A stretch of DNA of 64,000 bases from Tessaracoccus sp. MC1865. Lineage in GTDB: Bacteria > Actinomycetota > Actinomycetes > Propionibacteriales > Propionibacteriaceae. The stretch is taken from contig NZ_CP072596.1 of assembly GCF_017815535.1 (NCBI RefSeq), positions 2,759,614-2,823,613 of the forward strand. The letters are read 5' to 3'. How positions within the stretch are numbered: the stretch's first letter is position 1; each line of letters opens with the position of its first letter. Of the stretch, positions 55,450-64,000 are shown one piece after another. The position numbers and the translations under genes were made by a program. The notes under the pieces were generated by a model that made no database searches, was not told the DNA's origin, and saw nothing but the letters and a program-made list of their open reading frames with translations.

Positions 55450-57158
55450 AGGAAGTCGTTCCAGCTGTCGACCTGGTCCTTCAACCGCTCGTAGAGCCCT
55501 TCGAACTGGTCCTTCTGACCGGAATCACTGAGGGCCTGGTCCACCGCGGAGATGGCGTCGCTGGCCAGTTGTTCGTCGCCGCTGCGGAGCGCGCTGGAGA
55601 GATCGCGCAGGCCGGCGTCGACGGCCTTGCGCGCGTCGTTGTCGAGGTTGCCGCCCGTGAAGGCTTCACGTACGGCGGTGCTGAGCTCATCGGCCGCCGC
55701 CTGAGCCGACTGCGCGGCCCCCTCGATGTTGCCCGGGTCCGCCGGTGGGGGCGCCTGAGTGACAGGGGGCGCGGTCTCCACGGGCGGTTCAGTCTGCGGC
55801 GGAGGCGCCTCGGTAGTGACCGGGGCCGTCGTTGCCGGCGCAGCCGTCGTCGTCGCGGGGGCGGCCGAAGGGCTGGGGCTGGGCGAGGGCGTGGGGCTGG
55901 GGGACGCCTCGGTGGTCTGCGGGGAGGGTGAGACCGAGGGCGAGGCGTCGACGCTCGGGGAGGTCGACGCCGGCACGGCAGCGGTCGGCGACCGGTCAGC
56001 CGTGAGCTGCGGGTCCCCGGACAGCAGCCACCAGGCGAAGCCCACGACCAGCAGCACGGCCAGCGTGATGAGGCCGATCAACAGGCCCCGGCGGCTGCTC
56101 TCTTCCTCTTCTTCCATGGGGAGCACGTCGTCGTCGGTGCCCTCCGGGTCGACGGCGGCTCGGGCTGGCGCAACCACAGGCGCCGCAACCACCGGGCCGG
56201 GGGCATCTGCCGGGTAGGCCCGCATGGGCGCGGGGAGGTCCGCCGCCGGCACCACGGCGGTGTGTTCGCCCTCCACCACGGGTGGCGGGAGGAGCTGGGT
56301 GACGGCCTCGGAGGTCTCGGCGCGCAGCGCTGCCTCAAGGGTGGCCGCGTCGGTCGGCCGGGCCTCCGGGTCTTTGGCCAGCATGGCGGCGACGATGGCG
56401 GCCAGCTGCGGTGGCACGTCGGGACGGGCCTCCTGGATGTTGGGCACCGGCTCGGTGGCGTGGGCCATCATCGTGGACACCGCGGTGGGGCCCTGGAACG
56501 GGGGCCGGCCGGTGATGAGGGCGAACAGCACGCAGCCGAGCGCGTAGATGTCTGCGCGCTGGTCCACCCGCATCCCGCGGGCCTGTTCCGGCGCCAGGTA
56601 GGCGGCGGTGCCGATGACGGCACCGGTGGCGGTCAGAGGCGAACCGGAATCTGCCACCGCCTCGTCGATGATGTGGGTGATGCCGAAGTCGAGCACCTTG
56701 ACCGCACCGTCGGCGGCGCGGGCGATGTTGCCGGGCTTGACGTCGCGGTGCACCAGGCCGGCGTGGTGGGCGGCGCCGAGCGCGGCGGAGACCTGGATGG
56801 CGATGCTGCGGATCTCTTCGAAGGGGAAGGCGCCGCGGGTCCGCAGTTCGTCCGCCAGCGTGCTGCCGGGCAGCAGCTCCATGACGAGGAATGCCCGGTC
56901 ATTGTCGACGCCGGCGTCGAAGACGGTGACGATGTTGGGATGGTTCAGCGCGGCCGTGACGCGGGTCTCGCGGCGGAAGCGTTCCGCGGTGACCTCTGCG
57001 TCCTCCATCTCCGCGACCACCTTGACGGCGACCTCGCGGCCCAGCACCTGGTCCCGGGCGCGCCAGACGGTGGACATGCCGCCGCGACCGAGCCTCTCCT
57101 CGAGCAGGTAGCGGCCGGCGAGGACGTACCCGGGGCCGGGTTGGGTGCTCTCGGTCAT
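55446..57158 (-). CDS. Membrane Ser/Thr protein kinase (PknB type)
   Basis: A 570-residue receptor-like kinase. The cytoplasmic kinase domain (residues 15 to 275) has the glycine loop LGRGGMSTVWRA, Lys in VAVKVVAE, catalytic HRDVKPGN near 138, a DFG motif in VLDFGITH and APEQARG. A variable linker and one transmembrane helix near 354 (LLIGLITLAVLLVVGFAWWLL) follow, then a Ser/Thr/Pro-rich segment and a helical extracellular domain of about 95 residues, with no PASTA repeats. TAGTCT (57165-57170) is 6 bases upstream of the ATG, implying a leaderless mRNA. The signal it senses is unknown. Confidence 0.93.
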   Translation of the reverse strand: MTESTQPGPGYVLAGRYLLEERLGRGGMSTVWRARDQVLGREVAVKVVAEMEDAEVTAERFRRETRVTAALNHPNIVTVFDAGVDNDRAFLVMELLPGSTLADELRTRGAFPFEEIRSIAIQVSAALGAAHHAGLVHRDVKPGNIARAADGAVKVLDFGITHIIDEAVADSGSPLTATGAVIGTAAYLAPEQARGMRVDQRADIYALGCVLFALITGRPPFQGPTAVSTMMAHATEPVPNIQEARPDVPPQLAAIVAAMLAKDPEARPTDAATLEAALRAETSEAVTQLLPPPVVEGEHTAVVPAADLPAPMRAYPADAPGPVVAAPVVAPARAAVDPEGTDDDVLPMEEEEESSRRGLLIGLITLAVLLVVGFAWWLLSGDPQLTADRSPTAAVPASTSPSVDASPSVSPSPQTTEASPSPTPSPSPSPSAAPATTTAAPATTAPVTTEAPPPQTEPPVETAPPVTQAPPPADPGNIEGAAQSAQAAADELSTAVREAFTGGNLDNDARKAVDAGLRDLSSALRSGDEQLASDAISAVDQALSDSGQKDQFEGLYERLKDQVDSWNDFL

Positions 57159-57237
57159 GCTCTGAGACTATCCCTCGCCGCCGCCAGGATCGGGCACCGC
57201 GTCTCACGCCCCCGGTCAGGGGCAGTTGGCCGGCGGC

Positions 57238-57867
57238 TCAGTCGTCGTCGACCTCGCCGGCCAGGGCCTTGGCCGCGAGGTTCTCCTCCTCGGCCACCTC
57301 CCAGACCTCCTTGGCGGCGTGGAAGTTGAGCACGACGATGCCGAGGCCGAGGATGAGGTCCGGCCATCCGTTGGGTACCACGGTGAGCGTCAGGATGCCC
57401 ATGGCGATGATGCCGATGTTGATGATCACGTCGTTGCGGGCGGCGAGCCAGGCGGCCTTGGTCATGGAGCCGCCGTGGTCGCGCTGGCGCAGCAGCAGGA
57501 ACGCGCACAGGGAGTTGACCACCACTGCGCCGCCTGCGGTGAGGATCAGCGACAGCGGATCAGGTGCGTCCGGGTGGGAGAACTTGGCCACCGCCTGCCA
57601 CAGCGCCGCGGCTGCCGGGGCGAGGATGACCACCGCCATGACCTTGCCGGCCTTCGCGCGCCGCGCGAGCGGCCAGCCGAGGGCGCCGAAGATCAGCAGG
57701 TTGACGGCGGTGTCCTCGAGGAAGTCAACCGAATCCGCGAACAGCGACACCGACCCGATGGCCCACGCCACCGTCGCCTCGATGAAGAAGTAGCCCAGGT
57801 TCAGGCACGCCACCACCAGCACGGTGCGGCGCAGCAGGCGGGCCTTGGCGGGGTCGAGGTCGATCAC
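57238..57867 (-). CDS. Cation diffusion facilitator-like membrane protein
   Basis: A 209-residue protein with about six transmembrane helices and the CDF-type motif GSVSLFADSVDFLED near residues 38 to 52, plus ARNDVIINIG in helix 5. It lacks the C-terminal cytoplasmic metal-sensing domain, ending in an acidic helix (EEENLAAKALAGEVDDD). Zinc or another divalent cation is the likely substrate. GTG start 57867 with TAGATT (57874-57879) 6 bases upstream. Confidence 0.82.
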   Translation of the reverse strand: MIDLDPAKARLLRRTVLVVACLNLGYFFIEATVAWAIGSVSLFADSVDFLEDTAVNLLIFGALGWPLARRAKAGKVMAVVILAPAAAALWQAVAKFSHPDAPDPLSLILTAGGAVVVNSLCAFLLLRQRDHGGSMTKAAWLAARNDVIINIGIIAMGILTLTVVPNGWPDLILGLGIVVLNFHAAKEVWEVAEEENLAAKALAGEVDDD

Positions 57868-57969
57868 GAGGTGAATCTACTACCGCATGGGATGTCCGCC
57901 AGCAGGGGGCGTCCGCGCGGGCCCACACAGGGAGGTCCGCACTGGAGAAGATCTGATGCGGCCGCCGCG

Positions 57970-58452
57970 TCAGCCTTCCGCGAGCACGTCCTTCATAGAC
58001 TCCGGGCCCCACGTCAGGATCTGGGCGTTGGGGATGGCCGTGAAGAGGACGGCGTTGCCGTGGCCCACGAAGACCGTCTGGTCCTCGCTAGGCTCGGCGT
58101 AGATCTCGTAGCCGGCGTCCGCGGCGCTGCTCATGACGGAGTCGATGACTGGCTGCGGGTCCTCGTCGATCATCATCACGGCTGACTGCTCCGACTGCGT
58201 CACGATGGTGCTCTCCGGCAACTTCATGCCCTTCGGCACGGTGACGTCCATGGGGCCAACCTTGATCACCTCTGTCTGGATCTCGCCGGTGAACGCCTCC
58301 TCCTCCGGCTGCGGGAGGCCGCTCTGGGTGCCACCCGCCGGGGCGGACGCGGTGGCCTCGGGCGCAGGCGTGGGTTCGTCCGAGCCGGTGCAGGCGGCAA
58401 GCGAAAGCGCGGCGACAACGGTGACGGCAAGTGCGGCGGGTCTCATCCTCAT
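57970..58452 (-). CDS. Hypothetical lipoprotein (160 aa)
   Basis: Start ATG 58452 is chosen because TAGAAT (58460-58465) lies 7 bases upstream; the longer open frame upstream is shadow. The signal peptide ends in the lipobox SLAAC, followed by a Pro/Ala linker and a single folded domain (VTVPKGMKLPES, then SEQSAVMMIDEDPQPVIDSV). No family is recognised. It is followed upstream by mshB on the same strand (10-base gap), so it may be co-transcribed. Confidence 0.78.
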   Translation of the reverse strand: MRMRPAALAVTVVAALSLAACTGSDEPTPAPEATASAPAGGTQSGLPQPEEEAFTGEIQTEVIKVGPMDVTVPKGMKLPESTIVTQSEQSAVMMIDEDPQPVIDSVMSSAADAGYEIYAEPSEDQTVFVGHGNAVLFTAIPNAQILTWGPESMKDVLAEG

Positions 58453-58462
58453 GGGCGCAATT

Positions 58463-59395
58463 CTATGTAGCGTCCGGAGGCAGGCCCTCGAAGAGGTCCG
58501 TGGCCGGCCCGTCGCCCTGCGGGAACGGCTGCCCGGCACCCAGGAGATAGGCCTCCCCCGCGCCGGGGAGTTCCTGCATGATCGAGAAGAACTGCCAGAA
58601 CGGGTCCTCCGCGTTGACCTGGCTGCGGTGGGTGAAGAGCGCGCGGCGGCAGATGTCGAGGTACGGCTGCAGCTCGACCACCGCGACGATCTGTTCCGGG
58701 TCCGGGCCGAAGCGGCGCTCCGCCTCGTCGCTGTGGTCGTGATCGGCACCCCACAGCTCCAGCCCCCGCTCGCGAGCGATGGCGTAGGCCTCCGCCCAAC
58801 GGCTGGTGTTGTGCGTGTTCCAGAGCACCCGCTGCACCTCCCAGGGCGGTCCGAGATCCGGCCTGTGCGACGGTGTGGCCGCCAACTGCACGGCGTACAT
58901 CAGCACGCGGTGGGCCTGGATGTGGTCCGGGTGGCCGTAGTTGCCGTGCGGGTCGTACGTCACCGCCACCTGCGGGCGGCGGGTGCGGATGACATCGACG
59001 AGGTGGTCCGCCGCCTCGAGGAGGTCCGCGCGCCAGAAGGCGTTGGCCGGCATCTCGTCGGGCACGCCCGCGCGGCCCGCCTCCGTGGTGATCATCCCGC
59101 TGTCGTGGTAGCGGCCGACCCCGCCGAGGAAGAGGTGGTCCGTGACGCCGATGACACTCATGGCCTGCGCGATCTCCTCCTGCCGGTGCACGCCCAACTC
59201 CTGCGGGGAGTAGTGCGCCCAGTCGGGCACCAGGATCTCGCCGAGTTCGCCCAGCGTGCAGGTCACGAGCGTGACCTGGGCGCCTTCGGCGAGGTACCGG
59301 GCCATGGTGGCGGCGGACTGGCTGGATTCGTCGTCGGGATGGGCGTGCACGAGCAGGAGCCGGCGATCAGGGAGCATGTCCTTCAGCATAGGCAC
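58463..59395 (-). CDS. mshB: Mycothiol deacetylase MshB (PIG-L family)
   Basis: A 310-residue zinc enzyme that deacetylates GlcNAc-inositol in mycothiol biosynthesis. Zinc ligands and catalytic Asp are in HAHPDDES near residue 18 and HPDH near 150. The segments LVTCTLGELGEI, FLGGVGRYHDSGM and VVTYDP-like AVTYDPHGNYG fit MshB better than the conjugate amidase Mca. Translation starts at GTG 59395 or ATG 59389. It directly follows the FMN reductase gene (2-base gap). Confidence 0.88.
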   Translation of the reverse strand: MPMLKDMLPDRRLLLVHAHPDDESSQSAATMARYLAEGAQVTLVTCTLGELGEILVPDWAHYSPQELGVHRQEEIAQAMSVIGVTDHLFLGGVGRYHDSGMITTEAGRAGVPDEMPANAFWRADLLEAADHLVDVIRTRRPQVAVTYDPHGNYGHPDHIQAHRVLMYAVQLAATPSHRPDLGPPWEVQRVLWNTHNTSRWAEAYAIARERGLELWGADHDHSDEAERRFGPDPEQIVAVVELQPYLDICRRALFTHRSQVNAEDPFWQFFSIMQELPGAGEAYLLGAGQPFPQGDGPATDLFEGLPPDAT

Positions 59396-59397
59396 CG

Positions 59398-59991
59398 TCA
59401 GTTCCTGAGCAGAGTGGCGAACTCGACGAAGTCGTCGACCTCAACCTTGCGCTTCGAGCCCACGAGGGCGTCGGCGAGTTCGTCGGCGCCGGCGCGGACG
59501 CGGCGGCCCAGCGAGGCGACACCCGGGCCGCCAAAGTCCGACGTCGCGGCGAAGATGGCCGTGCGCATGGTCAGCGCGCCCAGGTAGCTGAAGAGGGGGC
59601 GCATGGCGAACTCGAGCATCAGCGAGTGGCGCTCCGTGCCGCCGGTGGCGGCCATGAGGACCTGCTTGCCCTTGAGCGTGTCCATGTCGAGGATGTCGAA
59701 GAAGCTCTTGAACAGGCCGGAGATTGAGGCCGAGAACGTGGGACTGACGACGATGAGGCCGTCCGCGGCGGCCACGGCGTCGGTGATGCGGGCCAGTTCG
59801 CCGGTGGGGAACCCGGTGAGCATGGCGTCGACGATGGGGTGGGCCAGCTCGCGGAGTTCCGCGACGGTGACCTCGAGCTCCTCCCCCTTGGCGGCGAGGG
59901 AATCACGCAGCCGGGCGACGATGTCGTCGCTCAGCACGCGGGTGGACGACGGCGACCCCAGGCCGCCGGAAATAACGACGATGCGCTGCAT
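59398..59991 (-). CDS. NAD(P)H-dependent FMN reductase
   Basis: A 197-residue flavodoxin-fold reductase (IVVISGGLGSPSSTRVL at the phosphate-binding loop and VVSPTFSASISGLFKSFFD for flavin binding). It is of the type paired with luciferase-like monooxygenases and supplies reduced FMN. GAGGAG lies about 12 to 17 bases before the ATG. The partner monooxygenase gene ends 10 bases upstream. Confidence 0.9.
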   Translation of the reverse strand: MQRIVVISGGLGSPSSTRVLSDDIVARLRDSLAAKGEELEVTVAELRELAHPIVDAMLTGFPTGELARITDAVAAADGLIVVSPTFSASISGLFKSFFDILDMDTLKGKQVLMAATGGTERHSLMLEFAMRPLFSYLGALTMRTAIFAATSDFGGPGVASLGRRVRAGADELADALVGSKRKVEVDDFVEFATLLRN

Positions 59992-60001
59992 GTGTCTCTC
60001 C

Positions 60002-61156
60002 TCAGAGCTTGTTGTCGTCTTCGGCGCGGGTGCCGGTCCAGCGGTCCACCTGCGGCTCGCCGGGCGCCGCCTCCTCGACGGGCCCCCGGGCGGCGAGCAG
60101 GCTCGCGTGGGTGGGGGCGTCGGGCACGTGCGCGGGCTTGAGCTTCGCGAACTCCTTGCGGAGCACGGGCACGACCTCTGCGCCGAGCAGGTCGAGCTGC
60201 TCGAGCACCACCTTCTGCGGCAGGCCGGCGTGGTCCATGAGGAACAGCTGGCGCTGGTAGTCGCCGGCGTACTCGCGGAAGCCGAGCACCCGCTCGATGA
60301 CCTGTTGGGGCGACCCGACGGTGAGCGGCGTCTCGCGGGTGAAGTCCTCCAGCGACGGGCCGCCGCCGTAGACGGGGGCGTTGTCGAAGTACGGGCGGAA
60401 TTCGCGCACGGCGTCCTGGGAGTTCTTGCGCATGAACACCTGGCCGCCGAGCCCGACGATCGCCTGGTCCGCCGTGCCGTGGCCGTAGTGCTCGAAGCGG
60501 CGGCGGTACAGCTCCACCATGCGCTTGGTGTGCGACGAGGGCCAGAAGATGTTGTTGTGGAAGAAGCCGTCACCGTAGTAGGCGGCCTGCTCCGCGATCT
60601 CGGGGGAGCGGATGGAACCGTGCCAGACGAACGGCGGGATGCCGTCGAGCGGGCGTGGCGTGGAGGTGAAGCCGTGCAGCGGGGTGCGGTACTTGCCCTC
60701 GAAGTTGACGACCTCCTCGCGCCACAGCGCGTGCAGCAGCGAGTAGTTCTCGACGGCGAGCCCAATGCCCTCGCGGATGTCCTTGCCGAACCAGGGGTAG
60801 ACCGGGCCGGTGTTGCCGCGGCCCATCATGAGGTCGACGCGGCCCTCAGCCAGGTGCTGCGCGTAGGCGTAGTCCTCGGCCAGGCGCACCGGGTCGTTGG
60901 TGGTGATGAGCGTGGTGGCGGTGGAGAGGAGGATCTTCTCGGTCTTCGCGGCCAGGTACGCCATCAGGATGGGCGGGTTGGCCGGCGCGATGAACGGCGG
61001 GTTGTGGTGCTCACCGGTGGCGAACACGTCCAGACCCACTTCCTCAGCCTTCATGGCGAGCTCGACGGTGGCCCGGATGCGGGCATTCTCCGTGGGCGTC
61101 CGGCCCGTGGTGGGGTCCGTGGTGACGTCACCGATGGTGAAGATGCCGAACTGCAT
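60002..61156 (-). CDS. Luciferase-like (LLM class) flavin-dependent monooxygenase
   Basis: A 384-residue TIM-barrel flavoenzyme. Start ATG 61156 (MQFGIFTIGDV) has GGAAAGG about 10 bases upstream; the open frame to 61399 is shadow. Family phrases are VFATGEHHNPPF, STATTLITTNDPVRLAEDYA and GRVDLMMGRGNTGPVY. It uses reduced flavin from the reductase encoded next. It heads the operon with the reductase and mshB. The substrate is unknown. Confidence 0.9.
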   Translation of the reverse strand: MQFGIFTIGDVTTDPTTGRTPTENARIRATVELAMKAEEVGLDVFATGEHHNPPFIAPANPPILMAYLAAKTEKILLSTATTLITTNDPVRLAEDYAYAQHLAEGRVDLMMGRGNTGPVYPWFGKDIREGIGLAVENYSLLHALWREEVVNFEGKYRTPLHGFTSTPRPLDGIPPFVWHGSIRSPEIAEQAAYYGDGFFHNNIFWPSSHTKRMVELYRRRFEHYGHGTADQAIVGLGGQVFMRKNSQDAVREFRPYFDNAPVYGGGPSLEDFTRETPLTVGSPQQVIERVLGFREYAGDYQRQLFLMDHAGLPQKVVLEQLDLLGAEVVPVLRKEFAKLKPAHVPDAPTHASLLAARGPVEEAAPGEPQVDRWTGTRAEDDNKL

Positions 61157-61198
61157 GATGTGCCTTTCCTTCAAGCTGATGTCATCACTGTACAACAT

Positions 61199-61214
61199 AC
61201 TTGAGGATTCAACT
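61199..61214 (-). promoter_or_regulatory. MarR-like dyad before the monooxygenase operon
   Basis: Read leftward it is AGTTGAATCCTCAAGT, an imperfect dyad (arms AGTTGA and TCAAGT) about 43 bases before the start codon. It resembles MarR-family operators and the dyad at 25486 before the VOC gene. No MarR gene is in the window. Confidence 0.4.
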
Positions 61215-61247
61215 ATTCCTCTCCCCGGGCCCAAGCGCGCCGGCAGC

Positions 61248-62432
61248 TCAGGGTTGCAGCACCACCTTGAGGCAACCGTCGGACTTGGTCTGGAACATCT
61301 TGTAAGCCTCCGAGGCCTCAGACAGCGGCACGCGGTGGGTGGCGAAGCCCTCCAGCCCCATGACGTCGCCGTCCTCCAGCGCGAGGGCCAACAGTTCATC
61401 GGTCCACCGGGGCACGTTGCACTGGCCGAGGCGCAACGTCAGCTGCTTGTCGAACAACGTCATCATGGGCATGGGATCGACCATCCCGCCGTAGACGCCG
61501 GCGACCGACAGGACGCCGCCGCGACGGACGGCGTCGATGGCGGTGTGCAGGGCATCCAGCCTGTCGATGCCGAGGTCTTTGAACATCCGGCGGCCCACCG
61601 GCTTAGGCATACGGGCGGTCCCGGCGATGATCTGCGCGGTGACCGGATTGCCGTGCGCCTCCATCCCGACGGCATCGATGACGCAGTCCGGGCCGCGGCC
61701 GTCCGTACGTCCGCGCAGCGCCACGGCGACATCCTTGACCTGACGGTAGTCGACGGTCTCCGCGCCCCACTCCTCGGCCAGGCGGAGCCGCTCGTCGACG
61801 AGGTCGACGCCCAGCACCCGGGTGGCGCCCTGGCGGAACGCGGAGCGCACCGCCATCTGCCCCACCGGGCCCAGCCCGAGGACCGCGACGGTGTCGCCGG
61901 GCTTCACCTCCGCGTACTTCGCCGCCTGCCACGCGGTGGGGAGGATGTCGCTGAGGTAGAGGAACCGCTCGTCGTCGAAATCGGCCGGGAGCTTCACCGG
62001 CCCGAAGTCGGCGTGCGGCACCCGCACCCGCTCCGCCTGCCCGCCCGGCACGCCGCCGTACATCGAGGTGTACCCGAACAGCGCCGCCCCCCGGCCCTGT
62101 TCGCGCACCTGCGTGGTCTCGCACTGCGTATGGAGGCCGCGGGTGCACATCCAGCAGTGGCCGCAGGTAATGGTGAACGGGACCACCACGCGGTCACCCA
62201 CGGCGAGGTTCTGCACCGCGCCGCCGACCTCCTCGACGATGCCCATGAACTCGTGGCCGAGAATGTCGCCCTTCTCGAGGAACGGCGCGAAAGTGGAGTA
62301 GAGGTGCAGGTCCGAGCCGCAGATGGCGGTGGAGGTGACGCGCAGCACGGCGTCTGTGGGCTCCATGATCCGCGGCTCGTCGACCTCCACGGTGCGGATG
62401 TCTTCAATGCCTTGCCAGGTGACTGCAAACAT
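61248..62432 (-). CDS. Zinc-dependent alcohol/formaldehyde dehydrogenase-like protein
   Basis: A 394-residue medium-chain dehydrogenase. Catalytic zinc site: Cys in STAICGSDLHLY, GHEFMG with His and Glu. Structural zinc site: CGHCWMCTRGLHTQC. Rossmann fold: AVLGLGPVGQMA. The TARMPKPVGR insertion resembles glutathione-independent formaldehyde dehydrogenase-like enzymes, but the substrate is not certain. It is a single gene upstream of the flavin operon, on the same strand. Confidence 0.9.
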   Translation of the reverse strand: MFAVTWQGIEDIRTVEVDEPRIMEPTDAVLRVTSTAICGSDLHLYSTFAPFLEKGDILGHEFMGIVEEVGGAVQNLAVGDRVVVPFTITCGHCWMCTRGLHTQCETTQVREQGRGAALFGYTSMYGGVPGGQAERVRVPHADFGPVKLPADFDDERFLYLSDILPTAWQAAKYAEVKPGDTVAVLGLGPVGQMAVRSAFRQGATRVLGVDLVDERLRLAEEWGAETVDYRQVKDVAVALRGRTDGRGPDCVIDAVGMEAHGNPVTAQIIAGTARMPKPVGRRMFKDLGIDRLDALHTAIDAVRRGGVLSVAGVYGGMVDPMPMMTLFDKQLTLRLGQCNVPRWTDELLALALEDGDVMGLEGFATHRVPLSEASEAYKMFQTKSDGCLKVVLQP

Positions 62433-62539
62433 GTTCCAGCCTCACATGACGCGGCCGGCGGCGACACCCCTCATGGGGTGGTGCTGGGGCGGCTCCGCCT
62501 GAGGCGAAACAAGAGCTCCGTGACGACAGCGGCCCTCGG

Positions 62540-63616
62540 TCAGACGACGCGGCGCATCCAGCCGTGCTTGTCCTCCGCGCGGCCGTACTGGATGTCCACG
62601 AGGTGCTGGCGGATCTCGCGGGTCTTGCTGCCCGGCATGCCGTCGGCCACCTGCTGGGGGCCGCGGTCCGGGGAGTTGAAGCCGGTGATGGGGGTCACGA
62701 CGGCGGCGGTGCCGCAGGCGAACACCTCGGCGATCTGGCCGCTGGCCACGCCGTCGAGCACCTCGTCGATGGAGATCTTGCGTTCAACGGCCTTGAGGTC
62801 ATGATCCGCCGCGAGTTCCAGGATGGATTCGCGCGTGACGCCCGGCAGGATGGTGCCGAGGGCCGGCGTGAGCAGTTCGCCGTCGGCCGTCACGAACATG
62901 ATGTTCATGGTGCCGCACTCCTCCACCCACTTGCGCTCCGCGCCGTCGAGCCACAGCACCTGGCCGCAGCCGTTGGCCGCCGCCTCCTCCGTGGCGATCA
63001 GGCTGGCGGCATAGTTGCCGCCGCACTTGGCGGTGCCGGTGCCGCCGGGGGCGGCGCGCGTGTAGTTGGGGGTGATCCACAGCTTCACGGGCTCCGAGTA
63101 GTACGGGCCCGCGGGCGTGGCGATCACGGCGTAGCGGTAGGTGTTGGCCTCACGGACGCCGAGATAGGGCTCCGAGGCGATGGTGAACGGGCGCAGGTAG
63201 AGACTCTGCTCGTTCTCGCTGACCGGCACCCAGTGGTGCTCCAGCTTCACCAGTTCCTCCACCGACGCGAGGAAGAGGTCTTCCGGCAGGACGGCCATGC
63301 CCAGGCGGCGGGCGGAGTTCACGAAGCGGGCGGCGTTGCGCTCGGGACGGAACAGCCAGATCGAGTCGTCGTCGTGGCGGTAGGCCTTCAGTCCCTCGAA
63401 GATCTCCTGGCCGTAGTGCAGGACGGCGGAGGCGGGGTGCAGCGCCCATTCGGTGGTGGGCACGATGCGCGGTTCCTGCCAGCCGTCGCCACTGATGTAG
63501 TCGATCACTGCCATGTGGTCCACGTAGTAGCGACCGAAACCGGGGTCTGCGAGCGCCGCGTGGCGGGCTGCTTCGGCGGTGGGGGTCGTGCTGCGTTTGA
63601 TGGAGAACTGGGCCAT
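62540..63616 (-). CDS. ilvE: Branched-chain amino acid aminotransferase
   Basis: A 358-residue fold-type IV PLP enzyme that performs the last step of Val, Leu and Ile synthesis. The start is ATG 63616 (MAQFSIKRS). The PLP Lys is in GTAKCGGNYAAS near residue 200; YGQEIFEGLKAYRHDD and EECGTMNIMFV are family motifs; the GTAAVVTPI loop binds the cofactor phosphate. TACCAT (63624-63629) is 7 bases upstream of the ATG. Confidence 0.95.
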   Translation of the reverse strand: MAQFSIKRSTTPTAEAARHAALADPGFGRYYVDHMAVIDYISGDGWQEPRIVPTTEWALHPASAVLHYGQEIFEGLKAYRHDDDSIWLFRPERNAARFVNSARRLGMAVLPEDLFLASVEELVKLEHHWVPVSENEQSLYLRPFTIASEPYLGVREANTYRYAVIATPAGPYYSEPVKLWITPNYTRAAPGGTGTAKCGGNYAASLIATEEAAANGCGQVLWLDGAERKWVEECGTMNIMFVTADGELLTPALGTILPGVTRESILELAADHDLKAVERKISIDEVLDGVASGQIAEVFACGTAAVVTPITGFNSPDRGPQQVADGMPGSKTREIRQHLVDIQYGRAEDKHGWMRRVV

Positions 63617-63708
63617 GGAGGTGATGGTATCCCCGACGCACACCGGCGCCGGCGGGGGTCCACTCATCAAACCGCGGCTGAGCACCAGCCCCATCCATGC
63701 CGCACGGC

Positions 63709-63754
63709 CCGAATCCAGATGTGGGGCCGTGGACGACGCCGAGTCTAGATGTGG
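63709..63754. repeat. Second pair of palindromic 16-mers, 30 bp apart
   Basis: CCGAATCCAGATGTGG (63709-63724) and CCGAGTCTAGATGTGG (63739-63754) are direct copies that start exactly 30 bases apart. They match the 16-mers at 26375 and 26405 (shared core RATCYRGAT between CC and GG). They lie between divergent ilvE and the OsmC-family gene, about 48 bases before the latter's -10 box. Confidence 0.7.
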
Positions 63755-63813
63755 CGCGTCCCCCGGCCGACGAGGGGTCGCCGCCACCCGTCCGCCCGGC
63801 CTAGGCTGGCGCC

Positions 63814-64000
63814 ATGACCGAACAGACCAGGAGCCCCCGCGCGGTCGACGTGCAGCGCGTGTCGTCCACCGATTTCCGCGCCACCAACGAGCGCGGCGGC
63901 GAGATCGCCATCGGCACCGGCGGCGACGACCTCTTCACCCCCGTGGAACTCCTGCTGGCCGCCATCGCCGCCTGCGGATCGATCGACGTCGACATGCTGA
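63814..64000 (+). CDS. OsmC/Ohr-family protein, 5' part only
   Basis: The first 62 codons of an OsmC-like peroxidase or thiol-redox protein; the gene continues beyond the window. RATNERGGEIAIGTGGDD and TPVELLLAAIAACGSIDVDML match the family, with the first redox Cys in AACGSIDV. TAGGCT (63802-63807) lies exactly 6 bases before the ATG, so the mRNA is probably leaderless. Confidence 0.85.
   Translation, partial: MTEQTRSPRAVDVQRVSSTDFRATNERGGEIAIGTGGDDLFTPVELLLAAIAACGSIDVDML

Overview
The window is high-GC DNA with dense, mostly short-spaced genes. It carries mycothiol biosynthesis (mshB), an Rpf-like muralytic factor, a PknB-type kinase, CsoR/CopZ/CopA copper control and cydABDC. This points to an actinobacterium. 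A propionibacterial genus such as Tessaracoccus is plausible but is only an inference, because no rRNA or marker gene is present. I found no tRNA, rRNA or CRISPR array.

1 to about 19 kb is an accessory island with visibly lower GC and different codon use. It starts with unrecognised genes (one runs off the left edge and one is truncated), followed by a pile-up of an IS3 element, half an IS21 element and the tail of an ISL3 element. Next is a four-gene leftward operon: cytosine-5 methyltransferase, a 1575-residue HATPase/SF2-helicase fusion, DrmA and DrmB. A divergent gene encodes an AspBHI-like N-terminal domain joined to an Mrr-like nuclease. This looks like a variant DISARM anti-phage system without the usual DrmC phospholipase-D protein, and it is the most interesting part of the window.

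19 to 28 kb returns to host-like DNA: a TetR-controlled heterodimeric ABC exporter, a DUF222 HNH protein, the fossil C-terminus of a debranching enzyme, a VOC dioxygenase and a PPK2 polyphosphate kinase. 27.6 to 34.3 kb is a cytochrome bd locus (BlaI-like regulator, cydA, cydB, a rhodanese lipoprotein, cydD, cydC). 34 to 41.4 kb holds glycerate kinase, a GT4 glycosyltransferase, fumarase and the csoR-copZ-copA copper operon. A DnaA-box-rich gap precedes dnaB at 42 kb. 43 to 64 kb is housekeeping: mutY, HAD phosphatases, an OFA-type MFS carrier, Rpf, alanine dehydrogenase, a diacylglycerol-kinase-like enzyme, an isoamylase-type debranching enzyme, a Ser/Thr kinase, a CDF-like carrier, an operon of luciferase-like monooxygenase, FMN reductase and mshB, a zinc alcohol dehydrogenase, ilvE and the start of an OsmC-family gene.

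Two window-wide patterns stand out. Many host genes have a TANNNT -10 box only 6 to 7 bases before the start codon, which implies leaderless mRNAs. A palindromic 16-mer occurs as pairs exactly 30 bp apart in two unrelated intergenic gaps.
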